Assembly: GCF_022968135.1 (NCBI RefSeq)
Contig: NZ_JALJRA010000011.1
Span: 124,001 to 188,000, forward strand
Source: Pseudorhizobium tarimense
Lineage (GTDB): Bacteria > Pseudomonadota > Alphaproteobacteria > Rhizobiales > Rhizobiaceae
Reading direction: 5' to 3'
Length of the DNA stretch: 64,000 nt
This document shows, piece by piece, positions 59,976 through 64,000 of this stretch. Numbering within the stretch: position 1 is the stretch's first letter; every line of letters starts with the position of its first letter. Made by a program: the position numbers and the translations under genes. The notes beneath the pieces were generated by a model, which saw nothing but the letters and a program-made list of their open reading frames with translations, had not been told where the DNA came from and did no database searches.

Positions 59976-62482
59976 CCAAGGCGCTCGGCAACTTCTCTGC
60001 GGAAGAGCGCGCGGCGCAGGAAGAGCGGCTGCGCAAGGTGTGGAAGACCCCTGGCGGCTGGCGGTACTGGACCTCTGTCAACAACAGTGAAATCGGTCTC
60101 TGGTATGGCGTGGCCGCCTTCGGGTTCATGCTGTTTGCCGGCGTTCTCGCCCTGCTGATGCGGCTGCAGCTTGCCGTGCCGGACAATGATCTTTTCTCCG
60201 TAGAGTTCTTCAATCAGGCATTCACCCTGCATGGCACGGTGATGATGTTCCTGTTCGCGGTGCCCATCTTCGAAGCGATTGCCATCTACCTTTTGCCGTC
60301 GCTGCTCGGGGCCCGCGAGTTGCCGTTCCCGCGCCTTTCGGCGTTTGGCTTCTGGAGTTTCCTGCTTGGCGGCATCTTCGTCTGCGGCTCCATCTTCTTC
60401 AACTCTGCGCCGAACGCCGGCTGGTTCATGTATCCCCCGCTGGCGACGAAGGAGGAATATTCCGGCATCGGTGCAGACATCTGGCTTCTCGGGCTTTCCT
60501 TCATCGAGGTTGCCTCCATTGCTGCGGCAGTGGAGATCATCGTCGGGATCATGAAGTGCCGCGCGCCGGGGATGCGCATCAACATGATGCCGATGTTTGC
60601 CTGGTACCTGCTCATCGTCGCCGGCATGATCCTGTTTGCCTTCCCGCCGCTGATCGCAGGCGACCTCCTGTTCGAGATGGAGCGCATGTTCCACTGGCCC
60701 TTCTTCGATTCGGAGCGGGGAGGGGATCCGCTCCTGTGGCAGCACCTGTTCTGGATCTTCGGCCATCCTGAGGTCTACATCATCTTCCTGCCCGCAATCG
60801 CGCTGATGGCGATGATCGTGCCGACCTTTGCCCAGCGCCCGATCGTCGGCTATTCATGGATCGTCCTTGCGGCTGTGGGAACTGGCTTTCTCAGTTTCGG
60901 GCTGTGGGTGCACCACATGTTCGCGACGGGTTTGCCCCAGATATCGCTGGCCTTCTTTTCGGCCGCATCCGAGGCGGTCGTCATCCCCACGGGCGTGCAG
61001 ATCTTCGTCTTCATCGCCACCATGCTGGCCGGACGCGTCATCTTTTCCGTCCCGATGCTCTTTGGGGCGGGCGGGCTCGTCATCTTCGTAATCGGCGGCC
61101 TTACGGGTGTCATGGTGGCGCTGGCGCCGTTCGACTGGCAGGCGCATGATACATACTTCGTCGTAGCGCATCTGCATTACGTGCTGATCGGAGGGATGCT
61201 GTTTCCGGTGGTTGCCGGCATCTATTACTACTTCCCCTTCGTGACGGGTTGGCGGTTGAGCGACGCCTGGGGGAAAGTCGCGTTCTGGCTGATGTTCACT
61301 GGTTTCAACATCGCCTTCTTCCCAATGCATTTCTCCGGCCTGCGCGGCATGCCGCGACGCGTCTTCACCTATCCGGAAGACATAGGATGGGACTGGTTCA
61401 ACCTCATCTCGACGATCGGAGCTTTCATCTTCGCTTCCGGGGTCCTCACTGTGGTGGCGGATATGTTCCGTCCCAAGGTAAAGCTCGACACGCTCAACCC
61501 GTGGAAGGCAGGCACCCTCGAATGGACCAACAATCCCGATGAGAACTGGGGCATGCGCTCTGTCCCCATCATCACCAGCCGCTACCCGCTCTGGGACCAG
61601 CCCAATCTTCAGCGGGACATCGAAGAAGCGCGCTACTACCTTCCGGACGCAAAGTCCGGACGGCGGGAAACGCTGGTCACGTCGGTCCTCGATGCCGAGC
61701 CGATTCAGTGTCTGCGGGTGGGGGGGACATCTTATGTGACGATCGTCGCGGCGATGTCTCTCGGCGGCGTCTTTATCGCGCTCACGTTCCACTGGTGGCT
61801 GATCACGGCAATCTGCGGGGTGATCACCCTGGGTGCGATCCTCTACTGGCTGTGGACCGGAACCGCAGAGATACCGGAAGCGCCGGAGATGGATGTCGGC
61901 ATGGGCGAGAGTCTGCCGATCTACGTGTCGGGCCCACCTTCCGTGGGCTGGTGGGCGATGTTCATCACCATGGTCGGCGACGGCACAGCTTTTGCCAGCC
62001 TTGTCTTCGGCTACTTCTTTTACTGGACTATCCATGGTGACTTCACCAACGGCATCGAAGGGCCGGGCGTCCTTTGGCCGGTGATTGCGATCAACCTGTT
62101 TGTCCTTTCCTGGCTCCTAATGCTGCGTGCCCGCCATCTGAACCGTGCCGGTCGTCTCGATGAGGCTAGAGTGGCACTTGTGGGGGCAACTTTCATCGCA
62201 TTGGGTGGCTCGGCAGCCGGCCTTGCGGGCCCCTATGTCCACGGGATGGATCCAACCGCCCACGTCTACCCGGCGATCGTCTGGATCATCGCCATCTGGA
62301 CTGTGGTCCATGCCGCCGCCGGCTGCATCATGCAGCTCTATTGCCTGGCAAGAAGCCTGGCCGGCAGAATGACGGCGCGTTACGATCAGGACATCATCAA
62401 CGTTACGCTCTACTGGCACTTCCTGACGGTCACCGCAGTGGTCGCATTCGGTATCATAGGCCTCTTTCCGGTGGTGAGGTGA
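59972..62482 (+). CDS. Fused cytochrome c oxidase subunits I and III
   Basis: This 836-residue protein joins a full subunit I (about residues 1-600: HGTVMMFLF heme a ligand region, HPEVYIIFLP with CuB His and the D-channel Glu position, HHMFATG, and HDTYFVVAHLHYVL with the heme a3 and a ligands) to a subunit III-like domain (about 635-836: GWWAMFITMVGDGTAFASLVFGYFFYW onward). Such fusions occur in caa3-type and alternative alphaproteobacterial oxidases. It pumps protons while reducing oxygen. It is coupled to subunit II by an ATGA overlap. Confidence 0.94.
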   Translation: MTKALGNFSAEERAAQEERLRKVWKTPGGWRYWTSVNNSEIGLWYGVAAFGFMLFAGVLALLMRLQLAVPDNDLFSVEFFNQAFTLHGTVMMFLFAVPIFEAIAIYLLPSLLGARELPFPRLSAFGFWSFLLGGIFVCGSIFFNSAPNAGWFMYPPLATKEEYSGIGADIWLLGLSFIEVASIAAAVEIIVGIMKCRAPGMRINMMPMFAWYLLIVAGMILFAFPPLIAGDLLFEMERMFHWPFFDSERGGDPLLWQHLFWIFGHPEVYIIFLPAIALMAMIVPTFAQRPIVGYSWIVLAAVGTGFLSFGLWVHHMFATGLPQISLAFFSAASEAVVIPTGVQIFVFIATMLAGRVIFSVPMLFGAGGLVIFVIGGLTGVMVALAPFDWQAHDTYFVVAHLHYVLIGGMLFPVVAGIYYYFPFVTGWRLSDAWGKVAFWLMFTGFNIAFFPMHFSGLRGMPRRVFTYPEDIGWDWFNLISTIGAFIFASGVLTVVADMFRPKVKLDTLNPWKAGTLEWTNNPDENWGMRSVPIITSRYPLWDQPNLQRDIEEARYYLPDAKSGRRETLVTSVLDAEPIQCLRVGGTSYVTIVAAMSLGGVFIALTFHWWLITAICGVITLGAILYWLWTGTAEIPEAPEMDVGMGESLPIYVSGPPSVGWWAMFITMVGDGTAFASLVFGYFFYWTIHGDFTNGIEGPGVLWPVIAINLFVLSWLLMLRARHLNRAGRLDEARVALVGATFIALGGSAAGLAGPYVHGMDPTAHVYPAIVWIIAIWTVVHAAAGCIMQLYCLARSLAGRMTARYDQDIINVTLYWHFLTVTAVVAFGIIGLFPVVR

Positions 62483-62485
62483 GCG

Positions 62486-62869
62486 ATGAAACGCCTGCTA
62501 CCAAAGGAAGTCGAAACGCTCTGGACGCTCTTCACCGCTCCAACTGTTTGGGCATTCCATTTCATCGTCTGCTATGTCGTCGTCGCCATCTATTGTGAGA
62601 AGGCGCTCGTGTGGAGCATCGACTTCAACGCGATCAGGATCGGTCTCGGGATCTTTACCCTGATGGCATTGGCAATGATCCTGCTGTCGGCTTACCTTGC
62701 CTGGCGGCAGTGGGGTTTTGGCTCTGGAGATCCGCCTCATTCGCAGGCGACGGATCAGGACCGCCGGCTGTTTCAGGGTTTTGCCACGCTTCTTCTCTCG
62801 GGCCTCAGCTTCGTTGCGGTTGTCTATGTGGCTATACCGCTGATCTTCATCGCGGGGTGCCAGATATGA
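62486..62869 (+). CDS. Small three-span membrane protein of the oxidase operon
   Basis: This 127-residue protein has three transmembrane segments (TVWAFHFIVCYVVVAIYC, IGLGIFTLMALAMILLSAYLAW, GFATLLLSGLSFVAVVYVAIPLIFI). GAGGTGA precedes the ATG three bases after the oxidase stop, and its stop overlaps the next gene. Found beside alternative aa3-type oxidases; it may be an extra small subunit or assembly factor. No family function known to me. Confidence 0.75.
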   Translation: MKRLLPKEVETLWTLFTAPTVWAFHFIVCYVVVAIYCEKALVWSIDFNAIRIGLGIFTLMALAMILLSAYLAWRQWGFGSGDPPHSQATDQDRRLFQGFATLLLSGLSFVAVVYVAIPLIFIAGCQI

Positions 62870-63501
62870 GGCAGGTGTGCCTTTATCTCGGGCTCCTGCT
62901 GCTCGCGCTCCTGTGGGGCGGCGTTCTGGCGTTCGGGGAACGTGAGTCGTTTTCAATCCATATGATCATCCATATGGGCGTGGTCGCGGGTGCGGCCCCC
63001 CTCCTTGCCATCGGCCTAAGTGGTTCCCGGTCGGACCTTTCAATGCGCTGGCCGTGGTTCACACCGGTTGCGGCGTCGATGGTGGAACTGGCCGCCGTTT
63101 GGGGCTGGCATCTGCCGGCTGCACGGGAACTGGCCGAAAGCTCCTGGATTGTGACTGCTCTGGAGCAGGTCACGTTTCTCAGCGCCGGCCTGCTGCTCTG
63201 GCTGTCCTGTCTAGGCGGGGCTGCTGACGGACGAGAGGGAAGGCGCCTCGCTGGTATCTTCGGTCTTCTGTTTACGTCCATGCACATGACGCTGCTGGGA
63301 GCACTACTCGCACTCTCGCCGCGTCCGCTCTACGGCGATACGGAGGTATCTTGTTTCGGCGTACCGCTTTCAGCAGCGGTGGATCAGCAGGCGGGCGGGG
63401 TCGTCATGCTGCTGGTTGGTGCCGCGGCATACCTCGCCGGTGGTGTCACCCTGCTCGCCACGACGCTCGAGCCGCGCACCACAACAGGAGGCCGCCTTTG
63501 A
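62866..63501 (+). CDS. ctaG: CtaG-like cytochrome c oxidase assembly membrane protein
   Basis: This 211-residue protein has six or so transmembrane segments with conserved His in IHMIIHMGVVAGAAPLLAIG, WGWHLPAAREL, SMHMTLLGALLAL and AAVDQQAGGVVM. That is the caa3_CtaG family, thought to help copper delivery to the oxidase. The ATG overlaps the preceding stop by 4 bases and the stop overlaps the next gene's TTG. This is the membrane CtaG of Bacillus type, not the Cox11 protein also called CtaG. Confidence 0.82.
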   Translation: MRQVCLYLGLLLLALLWGGVLAFGERESFSIHMIIHMGVVAGAAPLLAIGLSGSRSDLSMRWPWFTPVAASMVELAAVWGWHLPAARELAESSWIVTALEQVTFLSAGLLLWLSCLGGAADGREGRRLAGIFGLLFTSMHMTLLGALLALSPRPLYGDTEVSCFGVPLSAAVDQQAGGVVMLLVGAAAYLAGGVTLLATTLEPRTTTGGRL

Positions 63502-64000
63502 TCATCCGCTTGAAACACCTCGTCGTCGCGGTCATCGCGATTCCGTTTCTCGCGCTGCTGATCGGGTGGTCTGGGTTGATCGGTGTCGGCGCGAGCTCGG
63601 GGCATTGGGCGATCACGGACTGGTTTCTGCACTGGGTGATGCGCAATTCCACCCGCACGGCGGCACTTTCCATCGAGGCTCCGCCGCTCGAGGATTCAAC
63701 AATGCTTCCGCCCGCTGCGGGACATTACGAGATGGCATGTGCAATGTGCCACGGTTCCCCGGTGACGCCGCGGCCCGAGCTCGTCAGGCACATGCTCCCC
63801 GTCCCTCCCGATCTTGGGCCGCGCATTCCCACCTGGACGGACGAGCAACTCTTTCAGATCGTCCAGCACGGTGTTCGGTTCACTGGTATGCCGGCATGGC
63901 CGACGCAAAAGCGTCCAGACGAGGTTTGGGCGATGGTCGCCTTCCTGCGTCAACTACCCGGGATGAGTGCCGACCGCTACTACGAGCTCTCCGGGCTCTA
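63498..64000 (+). CDS. Membrane-anchored cytochrome c (3' end cut by the window edge)
   Basis: The TTG at 63498 overlaps the ctaG stop (TTGA) and has AGGAGG five bases upstream. The 167 codons present encode one N-terminal anchor (HLVVAVIAIPFLALLIGW) and a c-type heme site: CAMCH, then the axial Met in FTGMPAWP. It continues out of the window. It is probably the electron donor or an accessory cytochrome of the oxidase encoded just upstream. Confidence 0.85.
   Translation, partial: MIIRLKHLVVAVIAIPFLALLIGWSGLIGVGASSGHWAITDWFLHWVMRNSTRTAALSIEAPPLEDSTMLPPAAGHYEMACAMCHGSPVTPRPELVRHMLPVPPDLGPRIPTWTDEQLFQIVQHGVRFTGMPAWPTQKRPDEVWAMVAFLRQLPGMSADRYYELSGL

Overview
The window looks like a piece of a Rhizobiaceae (alphaproteobacterial) replicon of the Rhizobium/Ensifer/Agrobacterium kind. 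The evidence is high GC, dense ABC and tripartite-tricarboxylate transport operons, frequent GTG/TTG starts with 1-4 base gene overlaps, rhizobial small stress proteins, and at least a dozen near-perfect GGAAC-N16-(C/G)GTT promoters of the alphaproteobacterial general stress sigma factor EcfG. The genus is inferred. I saw no rRNA, tRNA, insertion sequence, phage gene or CRISPR array. Both edges cut a gene: a sulfatase-like membrane protein on the left and a cytochrome c on the right.

Layout. 1-9.3 kb holds an unusual cluster. Two back-to-back transcription units encode a GTP cyclohydrolase II with a degenerate RibB-like front half, a CDP-alcohol phosphatidyltransferase and an FkbM methyltransferase (leftward), and a BchC-like dehydrogenase, a PTPS-fold protein with altered active-site residues, a glycosyltransferase and a methyltransferase (rightward). 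A RibD-type reductase closes it on the right; a flippase-like protein and a sulfatase-like membrane protein flank it on the left. Together they suggest a pathway making a modified, glycosylated pteridine- or flavin-precursor-derived compound, possibly lipid-linked. I do not recognise it as a described system. 9.5-16.3 kb is a six-gene operon (agmatinase-family hydrolase, polyamine-type ABC transporter, nitrilase-family amidase) with a divergent LysR regulator, probably for a guanidino or polyamine compound. 16.4-25 kb is mixed metabolism: modBC without modA, mmsB, a sulfite-oxidase-like molybdoenzyme, two aminotransferases, a DUF763 protein and a TetR regulator. 25.1-28.9 kb is a two-component flavin monooxygenase operon with an MFS transporter and an XRE-cupin regulator.

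29-38 kb and 54.3-59 kb are stress regions: a flavodoxin-fold reductase, a cyanide-insensitive-type bd oxidase (cydAB plus a 37-residue DUF2474-like subunit), a ybhN/clsB/ybhP-like lipid set, two DUF892 ferritin-like proteins, many 50-90-residue hydrophilic proteins, an HWE histidine kinase, topoisomerase IB and a PfpI/DJ-1 protein. Most have an EcfG-type promoter just upstream. 38-42 kb has an asparagine synthase, a mercuric-reductase-like flavoprotein and a DUF4126 membrane protein.

42.2-48.7 kb is a DctB/DctD-type two-component system followed by tctCBA; the activator has GAFPGA where sigma54 activators have GAFTGA. 48.7-54.3 kb is a sugar ABC transporter with a divergent LacI repressor and two matching operators. 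58.9 kb to the end is a terminal oxidase operon (subunit II with a cytochrome c domain, fused subunits I+III, a small membrane protein, a CtaG-like protein, a cytochrome c), also preceded by a consensus EcfG-type promoter.
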